Below are positions 16,387-25,693 of a stretch of 64,000 nucleotides of DNA, in pieces. This DNA comes from Devosia lacusdianchii (GTDB taxonomy: Bacteria; Pseudomonadota; Alphaproteobacteria; Rhizobiales; Devosiaceae), in contig NZ_CP092483.1 of the NCBI RefSeq assembly GCF_022429625.1, positions 248,001-312,000 of the forward strand, in the 5' to 3' direction. Below the pieces are notes generated by a model, which ran no database searches, was not told the origin of the DNA, and worked only from the letters and a program-made list of their open reading frames with translations. Both the position numbers and the translations under genes were made by a program. The number at the start of each line of letters is the position of its first letter. Position 1 is the stretch's first letter.

Positions 16387-16899
16387 CTAAACGCCTGCAC
16401 CGGCATTCGGTTCGCCGGGCGCCACACGCGGCGCACAATAGGCGAGCGCCCTGTTGATGGCATAGAGCGATCCATCGAGCGCGATGTGATTGGCCGGCAT
16501 GCCCGAGCCCGCCTCAGGTTCGAGATAGGCGACGGCGCCATTGCGTAGATTGTCCAGCACCCAAGAAAAATCGCCGACCAGCTGGGCTCCGTAGGGTTTG
16601 GCGGCCTCGGCATCGAAGGAGCGCGTCTCCTTGTCGACGGTGATGGCCCAGCGACCGGCGCTGCCTTCCGGGCGGCTGGTGTGGATGTGGACACCGATGC
16701 TGAAATCATCCTCGCAGCGCACGGCGATGCAGGCAAAGACGTCCGGCGTCGAGCCTCGCGCGCAGCCCAGCGTGGCCCGATCGCCCTCGCCCGGCAGCGG
16801 CGAATAATGCCATCCGGCCTCCTGGGCGCAGGCCGGGCCGAGCGACAAAGCCAGGACCAGTAGTCCGACCGTCAGTTTTTGGGTTCGATCAAATCCCAT
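16387..16899 (-). CDS. small exported protein of unknown function
   Basis: 170 residues with a clear Sec signal peptide: a basic start (RTQK), hydrophobic core VGLLVLALSLG and the cleavage site ACAQE at about residue 24. Four cysteines in the mature part could form disulfides in the periplasm. The start ATG 16899 lies inside the 3' end of the VOC gene in another frame, a 28-base overlap, so translation is probably coupled. I do not recognise the mature domain. Confidence 0.7.
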   Translation of the reverse strand: MGFDRTQKLTVGLLVLALSLGPACAQEAGWHYSPLPGEGDRATLGCARGSTPDVFACIAVRCEDDFSIGVHIHTSRPEGSAGRWAITVDKETRSFDAEAAKPYGAQLVGDFSWVLDNLRNGAVAYLEPEAGSGMPANHIALDGSLYAINRALAYCAPRVAPGEPNAGAGV

Positions 16900-17264
16900 T
16901 TGTTTCCATAAAGATCTTCGAACACCGCCACCGAGCCGTAGGGCTCGTGCCGCGGCGCTTCGAGGAACTTGACGCCGCGGGCCATCATGGCGGCATGGTC
17001 CTTCTGAAAATTGGTGGTGTTGAGAAAGAACATCACGCGCCCGCCACCCTGATTGCCCATGGCGGCGCGCTGCGCTTCGCCATCTGCCTTGGCGAGCAGC
17101 AATTGCGCGCCGGAGCGCCCGGGCGGCGCGACCAGCACCCAGCGTTTGCCGCCGCCCATATCGACATCGGCCACGAGGTCGAACCCGACGACGTCGCAAT
17201 AGAAAGTGATCGCATCATCATAATCTGCGACGACGAGGGCGGCGGTGGCGATGGACTGGGTCAT
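16872..17264 (-). CDS. VOC family (glyoxalase/bleomycin-resistance fold) protein
   Basis: 130-residue vicinal-oxygen-chelate protein. ALVVADYDDAITFYCDVVGF opens the first beta-alpha-beta-beta-beta unit, GGGRVMFFLNT the second, and the C-terminal EDLYGNKWDLIEP is the typical VOC end with the metal-ligand Glu position. The frame continues to 17483 without homology, so ATG 17264 is chosen although its ribosome-binding site is weak. Divergent from the peptide ABC operon. Function could be lyase, dioxygenase or drug binding. Confidence 0.8.
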   Translation of the reverse strand: MTQSIATAALVVADYDDAITFYCDVVGFDLVADVDMGGGKRWVLVAPPGRSGAQLLLAKADGEAQRAAMGNQGGGRVMFFLNTTNFQKDHAAMMARGVKFLEAPRHEPYGSVAVFEDLYGNKWDLIEPKN

Positions 17265-17485
17265 CAGAGCATGGATCACCCCACATGCCCGCTGGTCAAG
17301 CCCATTACCAGGGCCGAACGGTTCATTCAAAAACCGTCCATTTCTGTGGAAGGGCATTCTGGTCGCCATCAGATTGACCAAATGGTCAAGTTCCCCCATT
17401 GCCATCCCTTGGATTCTAGGCTTTGTTGGCGCCCAAGCTCCGGCCGGAAAGCTGGATGCGTATAAAAAATCGGGAGACAACAATC

Positions 17486-19081
17486 ATGAAATTGATGAAA
17501 AGCCTGCTGGCGGCAACCGCCATCCTGGCGCTGGCCGCTGGCGCCGCGCAGGCAAAGCAGCTCGTATTTTGCTCGGAAGCTTCTCCGGCCCACTTCGATC
17601 CCGGTCCGACGACCGGTGGTAACGACTTCGACGCGTCCGCGCACACCATGTATGACGGTCTCGCCGCTTTCGTGCCCGGCAGCACCGACGTGGAACCTGG
17701 CCTGGCTGAAAGCTGGGACGTGTCCGAAGACGGTCTCGAAATCACCTTCCACCTGCGTCCGGGCGTGAAGTTCCACACCCAGCCCTATTTCACGCCCACG
17801 CGTGATTTCAACGCCGACGACGTGCTCTTCTCGTTCGAGCGTCAGTTCAAGGAAGACAATCCGTTCTTCGCATACCTGGCCAACCTGACCTGGGACTACT
17901 ACCAGGGCATGGACATGCCGCGCTACGTCAAGGAAATCGTCAAGGTCGACGACCTGACCGTCAAGTTCGTCCTGAGCGAGCCCAATGCGCCGATGATCGC
18001 GAACCTGGCCATGCCGTTCGCCTCGATCGTCTCCAAGGAATATGCCGATCAGCTCGCTGCTGCCGGTACGCCTGAACTGCTCTCGACCCAGCCGATCGGC
18101 ACCGGTCCGTTCACCTTCGTCGACTACCAGCTCGACTCGGTGATCCGCTATGCCGCCAACCCGGACTACTTTGGTGGCAAGCCCGCCATCGACGACCTGA
18201 TCTTCGCTATCACGCCTGACCAGTCCGTGCGTGCGCAGAAGCTGATCGCCGGTGAATGCGACGTCATCCCCTACCCGGCTCCGGCCGACGTTCCTATGCT
18301 GCAGGCCAATGAGAACCTGACGGTGCTGGAGCAGGAAGGCCTCAACATCGGTTACATGTCCTACAATGTGACCGAAGCTCCGTTCGACAACGTCAAGGTG
18401 CGCAAGGCGCTCTCGATGGCAATCGACAAGCAGGCTATCGTCGACGCCGTGTACCAGGGTGCTGGCCAGGTCGCCAAGAACCTGATCCCGCCCACCATGT
18501 GGTCGTACAACAACACTGTCGCCGACGACACCTATGACGTCGAAGGTGCCAAGGCGCTGCTGGCTGAAGCCGGTGTGACCGAACTGACGACCGACCTCTG
18601 GGCCATGCCCGTCAGCCGTCCGTACAACCCCAACGCCCAGCGTGTTGCTGAAATGATCCAGGCGGACTGGGCCGCGATCGGCGTCACCGCCAATATCGTG
18701 ACCTACGAATGGACCGAATACCGCGAACGCGGCAAGGCCGAAGGCCGCAAGGGTCCGTTCCAGATCGGTTGGACCGGTGACAATGGTGATCCGGACAACT
18801 TCTTCGCCACCCTGTTCTCCTGCTCGGCTATCGGCGTTTCCAACTACTCGTTCTGGTGCAACGAAGAGTTCGAGGACCTGATCCAGAAGGCCAAGGTCAC
18901 TGCCGACCCGGCAGAGCGCACGGCTCTCTACGAACAGGCCCAGGTGATCTTCAAGGCGGAAGAGCCCGCTCTGACCCTCGCTCACTCGAAGGTCTTCGTG
19001 CCGATGAACAAGCGCGTCACTGGTTTCGTCCAGAGCCCGCTGGGTGACCACGTCTTCGACAATGTCGACGTCACCGAATAA
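17486..19081 (+). CDS. peptide ABC transporter substrate-binding protein (DppA/OppA type, SBP family 5)
   Basis: 531-residue periplasmic binding protein, first gene of a complete importer. A signal peptide ends at AAQAK near residue 24, after MKLMKSLLAATAILALAAG. Mature hallmarks are the lobe sequence LAESWDVSEDGLEITFHLRPGV, the family motif VRKALSMAIDKQAIVDAVY, and two cysteine pairs. The frame starts earlier, but ATG 17486 has GGGAG nine bases upstream. Codon choice is visibly more biased than in the following genes, as expected for an abundant binding protein. The ligand is probably a di- or oligopeptide. Confidence 0.92.
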   Translation: MKLMKSLLAATAILALAAGAAQAKQLVFCSEASPAHFDPGPTTGGNDFDASAHTMYDGLAAFVPGSTDVEPGLAESWDVSEDGLEITFHLRPGVKFHTQPYFTPTRDFNADDVLFSFERQFKEDNPFFAYLANLTWDYYQGMDMPRYVKEIVKVDDLTVKFVLSEPNAPMIANLAMPFASIVSKEYADQLAAAGTPELLSTQPIGTGPFTFVDYQLDSVIRYAANPDYFGGKPAIDDLIFAITPDQSVRAQKLIAGECDVIPYPAPADVPMLQANENLTVLEQEGLNIGYMSYNVTEAPFDNVKVRKALSMAIDKQAIVDAVYQGAGQVAKNLIPPTMWSYNNTVADDTYDVEGAKALLAEAGVTELTTDLWAMPVSRPYNPNAQRVAEMIQADWAAIGVTANIVTYEWTEYRERGKAEGRKGPFQIGWTGDNGDPDNFFATLFSCSAIGVSNYSFWCNEEFEDLIQKAKVTADPAERTALYEQAQVIFKAEEPALTLAHSKVFVPMNKRVTGFVQSPLGDHVFDNVDVTE

Positions 19082-19092
19082 CTAGGCTAGGA

Positions 19093-19116
19093 GGCGCCGG
19101 GTCCCGACCCGGCGCC
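19093..19116 (+). other. hairpin between binding protein and permease genes
   Basis: A perfect 10-bp stem GGCGCCGGGT / ACCCGGCGCC with loop CCCG, directly after the binding-protein stop. No long T-run follows. Such intercistronic hairpins usually stabilise the binding-protein part of the transcript and lower permease expression. Confidence 0.7.
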
Positions 19117-19135
19117 TTCGCTCAAGAACCAGTCC

Positions 19136-20143
19136 ATGATTTCCTACATTTTCCGCAAGTTGCTGCTGATCGTTCCGACCGTCATCGGTATCTCGATCTG
19201 CGCCTTCGCCTTTGTACGGCTGCTGCCGGGCGATCCCATCCTCGCCATGGCCGGCGAGCACGGCGTGACGCCTGAGCGCTACGAAATCCTGAAGGAAGCC
19301 TTTGGCTACAATCTGCCCATCTGGCAGCAATACCTGAATTATCTCGGCTCCGTTCTGACCGGTGACTTCGGCGTGTCTCTCGGCACCAAGCGCCCGGTTC
19401 TGAACGAGTTCCTGACCCTGTTCCCGGCCACGGTCGAACTGGCGCTTTGCGCGATCATCCTGGCGACCGTCGTGGGCGTGCCTGCCGGCGTGCTGGCTGC
19501 TGTCAAGCGCGGCTCCTGGCTCGACCAGGGCACCATGGGTGTGGCCCTGACCGGTTATTCCATGCCCATCTTCTGGTGGGGCCTGCTGCTGATCATGTTC
19601 TTTTCGGCCTATCTCGGCTGGACGCCGGTTTCGGGCCGCATCGCGCTCAATTTCTTCTTCAGGCCCGTTACCGGCTTCATGCTGATCGACAGCCTGATCT
19701 ATGGCAATTGGGCGGCCTTCGTATCGGCATTGCGCCACCTGATCCTGCCCACCGTGGTTCTCGCCACCATTCCGCTGGCTGTGATTGCCCGCCAGACGCG
19801 ATCGGCCATGCTCGAAGTGCTGGGCGAGGACTACGTGCGCACCGCCCGCGCCAAGGGACTTGCGCCCAAGCGCGTCGTCAATGTGCATGCCCTGCGCAAT
19901 GCCCTCATTCCGGTCGTCACCACGATCGGCCTGCAGGTTGGCGCGCTGATGGCCGGCGCCATCCTGACGGAAACGATCTTTTCCTGGCCGGGCATCGGCA
20001 AATGGATGATCGAATCCATTCTCAAGCGCGATTATCCGGTGGTCCAGAGCGGGCTGCTGCTGATCGCGCTGATTATCATGGCGGTCAACCTGATCGTCGA
20101 TGTTCTCTACGCGGTCATCAATCCGCGCATTCGGGTGCGATGA
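19136..20143 (+). CDS. peptide ABC transporter permease (DppB type)
   Basis: 335-residue inner-membrane permease with an N-terminal helix starting MISYIFRKLLLIVPTVIG, several further helices, and the EAA loop AMLEVLGEDYVRTARAKGL that docks on the ATPases. RLLPGDP near residue 30 is the usual DppB signature. The stop overlaps the start of the next permease (ATGATGA). Ribosome-binding sequence is weak, consistent with reinitiation or lower expression after the upstream hairpin. Confidence 0.93.
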   Translation: MISYIFRKLLLIVPTVIGISICAFAFVRLLPGDPILAMAGEHGVTPERYEILKEAFGYNLPIWQQYLNYLGSVLTGDFGVSLGTKRPVLNEFLTLFPATVELALCAIILATVVGVPAGVLAAVKRGSWLDQGTMGVALTGYSMPIFWWGLLLIMFFSAYLGWTPVSGRIALNFFFRPVTGFMLIDSLIYGNWAAFVSALRHLILPTVVLATIPLAVIARQTRSAMLEVLGEDYVRTARAKGLAPKRVVNVHALRNALIPVVTTIGLQVGALMAGAILTETIFSWPGIGKWMIESILKRDYPVVQSGLLLIALIIMAVNLIVDVLYAVINPRIRVR

Positions 20144-21048
20144 TGACAGACATCCCCAAGACGATCACCATTCCCAAGGGTACCCGCGGCGCCGCCTTCG
20201 CCGAGTTCTGGCACTATTTCTCGATGAATCGAGGGGCCGTCATCGGTCTCGCCGTGGTGGCCATATTCATCCTCTTGGCGCTGTTCGCGCCGTGGATTGC
20301 GCCCTACGTGCCCGAGCAGCAGTTCCGTGGTTTCGACAAACTTCCCCCATCATGGATGAATGGCGGCAATCCGGCCTACCTGCTTGGTACCGATGAAGTT
20401 GGTCGCGATATCCTGTCCCGCCTGATCTATGGCGCGCGCTATTCGCTCTCCATCGGCCTTGTCGTCGTCGCCATTGCCGCCAGCGTCGGCATCGTCCTGG
20501 GGCTTCTGGCCGGCTATTTCCGCGGCTGGGTCGATGTCGTGATCATGCGCGTCATGGATATCATCCTGGCCTTCCCGTCCCTGCTGCTGGCGCTCGTGCT
20601 GGTAGCCATTCTGGGGCCCGGCCTGCTCAACGCTATGCTCGCTATCGCGCTGGTGCTGCAACCGCACTTTGCCCGCCTGGTGCGCGCCTCGGTCATGGCC
20701 GAGAAGAACCGCGAGTATGTCACCTCCGCCAAGATGGCGGGGGCAGGGCATATCCGCCTCATGGGCATAACCATTCTGCCCAATTGTCTGGGGCCTCTAA
20801 TCGTTCAGGCCACGCTCTCCTTCTCCAATGCCATTCTCGACGCGGCGGCTTTGGGCTTCCTCGGCATGGGCGCACAGCCCCCGACGCCCGAATGGGGCAC
20901 CATGCTGGCCAAGGGTCGCGAATTCATTTCCAGCGCGCCCTGGATCGTGACCTTCCCCGGCCTGGCCATCCTGATCACCGTGCTCGCCATCAACCTCATC
21001 GGCGACGGATTGCGCGATGCGCTCGATCCGAAGCTCAAGAGGAGCTGA
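20140..21048 (+). CDS. peptide ABC transporter permease (DppC type)
   Basis: 302-residue second permease. The N-terminal helix follows MNRGAVIGLAVVAIF, then the DppC signature LLGTDEVGRDILSRLIYGAR and the EAA loop SVMAEKNREYVTSAKMAGAG. The start is ATG 20140 (or the adjacent 20143), four bases before the DppB stop. The reading frame is open far upstream inside dppB, but that part is not coding in this frame. It pairs with the preceding permease to form the channel. Confidence 0.93.
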   Translation: MMTDIPKTITIPKGTRGAAFAEFWHYFSMNRGAVIGLAVVAIFILLALFAPWIAPYVPEQQFRGFDKLPPSWMNGGNPAYLLGTDEVGRDILSRLIYGARYSLSIGLVVVAIAASVGIVLGLLAGYFRGWVDVVIMRVMDIILAFPSLLLALVLVAILGPGLLNAMLAIALVLQPHFARLVRASVMAEKNREYVTSAKMAGAGHIRLMGITILPNCLGPLIVQATLSFSNAILDAAALGFLGMGAQPPTPEWGTMLAKGREFISSAPWIVTFPGLAILITVLAINLIGDGLRDALDPKLKRS

Positions 21049-21053
21049 GACCC

Positions 21054-21899
21054 ATGGCTCTGCTTGAAATCAAGAATCTCACCGTCGCCTTCGATACCTC
21101 CATCGGCCTGTTCAAGGCCGTCGATGGCATCGACGTCTCCGTCGATGCGCGAGAAGTCCTGGCCATTGTCGGGGAATCTGGCTCCGGCAAGTCCGTCGCC
21201 ATGCTTGCGGTAATGGGTCTTCTGCCCAAGACGGCCACCGTCACTGCCGACAAGATGGAATTCGAAGGGCTCGACCTGCTCGCCATGACGGCGCAGCAGA
21301 AGCGCCGGATCATCGGCAAGGACATTGCCATGATCTTCCAGGAGCCGGTGGCGAGCCTCAACCCGTGCTTCACGATCGGCTTCCAGCTCGAAGAAGTGCT
21401 GAAGCGGCATATGGGCCTCAAGGGCCGCGCCGCCCGTAACCGCGTTGTCGAACTGCTGGCCCTGGTCGGCATCAAGGATGGGGCCGATCGCCTCGGTGCC
21501 TATCCGCACCAGATGAGTGGCGGCCAGTGCCAGCGCGTCATGATCGCCATGGCCATTGCCTGCAATCCCAAGCTGTTGATCGCCGACGAGCCGACCACCG
21601 CGCTCGACGTGACCATCCAGAAGCAGATCCTTGATCTGCTGGTGCGGCTGCAGGCCGAGCATGGCATGGGCCTGATCATGATCACCCACGATATGGGCGT
21701 GGTGGCCGAGACGGCCGATCGCGTCATCGTGCAATACAAGGGGCATAAGATGGAGGAGGCCGACGTGCTCTCCCTGTTTGAAAACCCCAAATCCAACTAC
21801 ACGCGCGCCCTGTTGTCGGCACTGCCGGAGAACGCGGTAGGTGATCGCCTGCCCACCGTTTCCGATTTCGTCTTCGAACCGGCGCCGGGAGTGCACTGA
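21054..21899 (+). CDS. peptide ABC transporter ATP-binding protein (DppD type)
   Basis: 281-residue ATPase with Walker [10 protein letters not shown] (about residue 39), Q-loop [11 protein letters not shown], signature [14 protein letters not shown] and Walker [14 protein letters not shown]. The C-terminal extension typical of DppD/OppD ends the protein but is shorter than usual, and the multi-Cys iron-sulfur-like motif found in some homologues is not seen. ATG 21054 follows GGAG at nine bases, six bases after the permease stop. Confidence 0.93.
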   Translation: MALLEIKNLTVAFDTSIGLFKAVDGIDVSVDAREVLAIVGESGSGKSVAMLAVMGLLPKTATVTADKMEFEGLDLLAMTAQQKRRIIGKDIAMIFQEPVASLNPCFTIGFQLEEVLKRHMGLKGRAARNRVVELLALVGIKDGADRLGAYPHQMSGGQCQRVMIAMAIACNPKLLIADEPTTALDVTIQKQILDLLVRLQAEHGMGLIMITHDMGVVAETADRVIVQYKGHKMEEADVLSLFENPKSNYTRALLSALPENAVGDRLPTVSDFVFEPAPGVH

Positions 21900-22729
21900 T
21901 GGTTGCTCCTGTTCTCGAAGTTCGTCACCTCAAGCGCGATTACGTCAGCGGCGGTGGTTTCCTGCGCCCGGCCAAGATCGTGCATGCCGTCAAGGACGTG
22001 AACTTCGTCCTCGAAAAGGGCAAGACGCTGGCCGTGGTGGGTGAAAGCGGCTGTGGCAAGTCGACACTGGCGCGCATGATCACGCTGATCGATCCGGCGA
22101 CCTCAGGCGAAATCCTCATCGATGGCCTGCCGGTCGACTCCCATCACGTGACCAAAGAGATGCGCCAGAAGGTGCAGATCGTGTTCCAGAACCCCTACGG
22201 TTCGCTCAATCCGCGCCAGAAGATCGGTGACGTGCTGGCAGAGCCGCTATTGCTCAACACCGGCATGAACGCCGCCGAACGCCGCGACAAGGCAATGGCC
22301 ATGTTGATCAAGGTTGGCCTGGGGCCGGAGCACTTTAATCGCTATCCGCACATGTTCTCGGGCGGCCAGCGCCAGCGTATCGCCATCGCCCGCGCGCTGA
22401 TGCTCAATCCGAGCTTCCTCGTGCTCGACGAGCCGGTGTCTGCGCTCGACCTCAGCGTCCAGGCCCAGATCCTCAATCTGCTCAAGGATTTGCAGGACGA
22501 GTTCGGGCTCACCTATGTGTTTATCAGCCACGATCTCAGCGTCGTGCGCTATATCGCCGATGAGGTGATGGTCATGTATTTCGGTGACGTCGTCGAGCAT
22601 GGCTCGCGCGATGCTGTGTTCGGCAATCCCCAACACAGCTATACGCGGACCCTGTTTGCCGCGACGCCGAAATCGGACGTGGACAGCATCAAGGCGCGCC
22701 TGGCCAAGAAGGTCGCGCTGGCGGGCTAG
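21899..22729 (+). CDS. peptide ABC transporter ATP-binding protein (DppF type)
   Basis: 276-residue second ATPase, with Walker A GESGCGKST (about residue 49), Q-loop VFQNPYGSLNPRQ, signature FSGGQRQRIAIARA, Walker B FLVLDEPVSALDLS and switch His in FISHDLS. The Lys-rich segment LKRDYVSGGGF near the start is the DppF signature. Start and upstream stop share a base (TGATG). Last gene of the operon; the REP-like copy B follows 47 bases later and may terminate it. Confidence 0.93.
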   Translation: MVAPVLEVRHLKRDYVSGGGFLRPAKIVHAVKDVNFVLEKGKTLAVVGESGCGKSTLARMITLIDPATSGEILIDGLPVDSHHVTKEMRQKVQIVFQNPYGSLNPRQKIGDVLAEPLLLNTGMNAAERRDKAMAMLIKVGLGPEHFNRYPHMFSGGQRQRIAIARALMLNPSFLVLDEPVSALDLSVQAQILNLLKDLQDEFGLTYVFISHDLSVVRYIADEVMVMYFGDVVEHGSRDAVFGNPQHSYTRTLFAATPKSDVDSIKARLAKKVALAG

Positions 22730-22775
22730 CTCCCCGTTCGCCGGTCGTTTGGGGGAAGTTGCCAAATAGGCGGTC

Positions 22776-22857
22776 GTCACCCTCGGGCTTGTCCGAGGGC
22801 ATTGCACTTTCTCTTTCTAGGCAAGTGAAGAGCCTTCGGGTCAGGCCCGAGGGTGAC
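22776..22857. repeat. REP-like palindromic pair, copy B
   Basis: Same 82-base architecture as 15326-15407: GTCACCCTCGGGCTTG at the left, CCCGAGGGTGAC at the right, inner CACTTT and CAAGTGAAG. Lies between the convergent dpp operon and the GGDEF-EAL gene. Confidence 0.85.
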
Positions 22858-22915
22858 GAGCGGTGGTGGTGCAGCGAGCGGCGCGCTACCCGTCTCGCGC
22901 GGCCGTTGGTCTACG

Positions 22916-25582
22916 TCACGACGCTTTGCGCCAGCTTTGCGCGCCGAGGAACGCTTCGAGATCGGTCGCGCTGAGCGGCCGCGAAAACGCGTAGCCCTGC
23001 AGGATATCGCAGCCGAGGTCGCGCAAGATGGCTGCGTGCTCCATCGTCTCGACGCCCTCGGCGATGACCTCGATCCCCATCGACTTGCCGATATCGACGA
23101 TCGACATCAGCAATTGCCGCTGCGCCGCGTCGGTCAGGATCGGGTGCACCAGCTGGCGGTCGATCTTGAGGCGCTTGGGGCGCAGCTTTTGCAGCGACAC
23201 GATCGAGGCATAACCGGTGCCGAAATCGTCGATCTCGACATCGATGCCCAGATCCTTGATCTGGTCGATGTTCCAGCCGACGATAGCATCGCCCTCGTCG
23301 AGATAGATGGATTCCACCAGCTCGAACGATATGCGGCCCGGAGCGATATCGAGCTGCTTGAGGCCGGTGATCAGGTCTTCGTCATGCAACCGCCGCAGCG
23401 AGACATTGACCGAGGCGCGCGGTACCCCGAGCCCCATGGCCTCCCAACGATCGAGCGCGGCCAGCGATTGTTCGAGAATGAGGCGGTCGATGGTCGAGAC
23501 CACGTTGAGCTCTTCGGCGATGGGCAGGAAACTGTCCGGCGCCTTGATGCCCTGGACCGGATGGCGCCAGCGCGCCAGGGCCTCGACGCCGACCACGTCG
23601 AGCGTGTGCGCATCGAACTGGGGCTGGTAATAGGCGACGAATTCGTCCCGTTCGAGACCATTGAGGATCTCGTCGGCCACCCGTTTGGTGTTAACCACCT
23701 CGGCTTGCAGCACGTCTGAGAAAAACTCGTGGCGATTGCGGCCGCGGCCCTTGGCCCGGTAGAGCGCGATATCGGCATTGATCAGCAGGCGTTTGACGTC
23801 GATGGCGACTCCGCGCTCGGCGGCAATGCCGATGCTGACCCCGAAGCGGCATTCATGCCCCTCATAGGTTGCCGGCTGGCGCATCTGGCGCACCACCCGC
23901 TCGGCCAGCGCGCCGAGATAATTGTCGCCATCGCTGGCACTGGTCAGCACCACGAATTCATCACCGCCGATGCGCGCGACGAAGTCGGCGTCGCGGCAGT
24001 TGGCGCGTAGCACCGTGCTGGCGTGGATGAGCATGGCGTCGCCGGCGGCATGGCCCAGCGTATCATTGATCTGCTTGAAGCGGTCGAGGTCCATATGCAG
24101 CAGGGCGATGCTGCCGGTATTTTCGAACCCGGTCGCGGCGTGGCGCTTGAGTTCCTCGTCCAGATAGCGGCGGTTAGGCAGTCCGGTCAGGCTATCGTGC
24201 AATGCTGTGTGCTCGATGCGGACGCGGGCAATTTCGAGTTCGCGATTGCGCGCCTCGGTAAGAAGGTTAGCGCGCCGCAGCTCCTCGCTATGGGCTGCGT
24301 CGGCAGTGACGTCCCAATTGACGCCCAGGATTTTGGGATTGCTGCCCGGATCGGCATAGACCGAGCCGATGGTACGGATGTGGCGTATCTCCCCATTGGG
24401 ATGGAGGGCCCGAAACTCGGACTGGTAGCGCCCGGTGCGGATGCCATCGGCGAAATCCTGGTCTGCGCGAGCGAAATCGTCGGGATGCAGGGCTGCACGC
24501 CAATCCTCGTAACCGCGTTTCCCGCCATCCGCCGGCAGGCCATAGAGCTCATTCATGCGGTCGTCCCACACCAGCTCGCTGGTGACGGTATCCATTTCCC
24601 AGACCCCGACCTTGGACGTATCCAGCGCCAGGCCAAGCCGGCGCGACAGGCGCGCCAGATCGGCCTCGCGGGCCTTGAGCTCGCGGAAATGCTGCTGCCG
24701 CTCGCCCATCAGGCGTCCGGTAATGACGATAGGAACCAGGATCAGCGCCCCGGCAATGATCGTCGCGATGCGCAGAAACCAGGCATTGGTCTGTGCCGCG
24801 CCCCAGCCGCCATTGGGCACGGCGGAAATCTGCCAGGAGCCCGCGGGAAGCACTACGTCGGCCGTCACCGGGTTCTGGTCGGACAGGTCGTCGCCAAAGA
24901 ATATGCGGCCGGCGCCGCCGGTGCCGTCCTTGCCAGAGATGGAAATGTTGATGGTCGAAGACCGATCGAGAAGGCCGCTATCGGCATAGAGGCGGCCGGC
25001 ATCGACGACGGCCGAGATGACGCCCCAGAAGACCTGCCCTGTCGGGGTATCGGTATAGACCGGGAAACGACCGACAAAGCCGCGCCCACCTTGAACCAGA
25101 TCGACCGGCCCGGCTAGCACCAGCTTGCCGCTATCGCGGGCCCTCAGCACCGCGTCGCGCTGCGCGTCATTGGCGCGATAGTCGAGGCCAATCGCCCGCT
25201 CATTGCCCACCAACGGATAGGTCATGGTGATGACGAGATCGGGCGCCGCGGCGATCGACCGAAGCTGGCTCTGCTCCTCGAACAGGTTCGAGACCAAAGC
25301 GGAAAAGCGCTCCTGGTTCATCGCTGGTTCGGTCGAGATGGTGGAAACCAGCCCGCGGACCAGTTGGATATTGCTGTTGATATTACCTTCGAGCTTGGCG
25401 CGGATCAGAGCCACCTCGGCCAGGACGCTGGCGCGCATACGTTCCTCGTTGAGGATCGCGCTCTGCCGGTCAAGGAATACGCCGCCAGCGATCAGCACGG
25501 CCAGGGCGAGCAGCGCCGGCAACACAATTGGCTTGAGCCAGCCGAAGCGATTGTCGGGCATATGGGTTGAGTTGGAAGTCAC
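22916..25582 (-). CDS. membrane CHASE-PAS-GGDEF-EAL cyclic-di-GMP enzyme
   Basis: 888-residue inner-membrane signalling protein. A membrane helix (about 15-37), a periplasmic CHASE sensor (about 40-270), and a second helix (about 278-300) are followed by a PAS domain (about 325-450), GGDEF (about 465-630) and EAL (about 640-880). The cyclase active site is intact (IGGDEFVVL), and the phosphodiesterase keeps VEALARWRHP, NVSLRRL and the DDFGTGYAS loop, so both activities are possible. The start GTG 25582 fits the CHASE layout; ATG 25561 is an alternative. Its upstream region holds an inverted repeat (25642-25666). The CHASE ligand is unknown. Confidence 0.9.
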   Translation of the reverse strand: MTSNSTHMPDNRFGWLKPIVLPALLALAVLIAGGVFLDRQSAILNEERMRASVLAEVALIRAKLEGNINSNIQLVRGLVSTISTEPAMNQERFSALVSNLFEEQSQLRSIAAAPDLVITMTYPLVGNERAIGLDYRANDAQRDAVLRARDSGKLVLAGPVDLVQGGRGFVGRFPVYTDTPTGQVFWGVISAVVDAGRLYADSGLLDRSSTINISISGKDGTGGAGRIFFGDDLSDQNPVTADVVLPAGSWQISAVPNGGWGAAQTNAWFLRIATIIAGALILVPIVITGRLMGERQQHFRELKAREADLARLSRRLGLALDTSKVGVWEMDTVTSELVWDDRMNELYGLPADGGKRGYEDWRAALHPDDFARADQDFADGIRTGRYQSEFRALHPNGEIRHIRTIGSVYADPGSNPKILGVNWDVTADAAHSEELRRANLLTEARNRELEIARVRIEHTALHDSLTGLPNRRYLDEELKRHAATGFENTGSIALLHMDLDRFKQINDTLGHAAGDAMLIHASTVLRANCRDADFVARIGGDEFVVLTSASDGDNYLGALAERVVRQMRQPATYEGHECRFGVSIGIAAERGVAIDVKRLLINADIALYRAKGRGRNRHEFFSDVLQAEVVNTKRVADEILNGLERDEFVAYYQPQFDAHTLDVVGVEALARWRHPVQGIKAPDSFLPIAEELNVVSTIDRLILEQSLAALDRWEAMGLGVPRASVNVSLRRLHDEDLITGLKQLDIAPGRISFELVESIYLDEGDAIVGWNIDQIKDLGIDVEIDDFGTGYASIVSLQKLRPKRLKIDRQLVHPILTDAAQRQLLMSIVDIGKSMGIEVIAEGVETMEHAAILRDLGCDILQGYAFSRPLSATDLEAFLGAQSWRKAS

Positions 25583-25641
25583 CGATCCACCAGTCTCCGC
25601 CAGCCTTCTGGCCGCGTCGCATGATCCTGGGGTTCAAGGGG

Positions 25642-25666
25642 TTTATGTTTGACTTAAGAACATAAG
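25642..25666. promoter_or_regulatory. inverted repeat in the GGDEF-EAL promoter region
   Basis: TTTATGTT (25642-25649) and AACATAAG (25659-25666) flank TGACTTAAG, an A/T-rich dyad about 60-85 bases upstream of the GGDEF-EAL start. It is a plausible operator; no regulator can be named. Confidence 0.4.
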
Positions 25667-25693
25667 CCAGGTCGCCGCTTGGTTAGCGTCTAC

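Noticed and set aside
17369..19051. 560-codon open frame antisense to the peptide binding-protein gene
   Set aside because: It mirrors the third-position bias of the real gene; composition is His/Val/Gly-rich shadow and it has no homology or ribosome-binding site.
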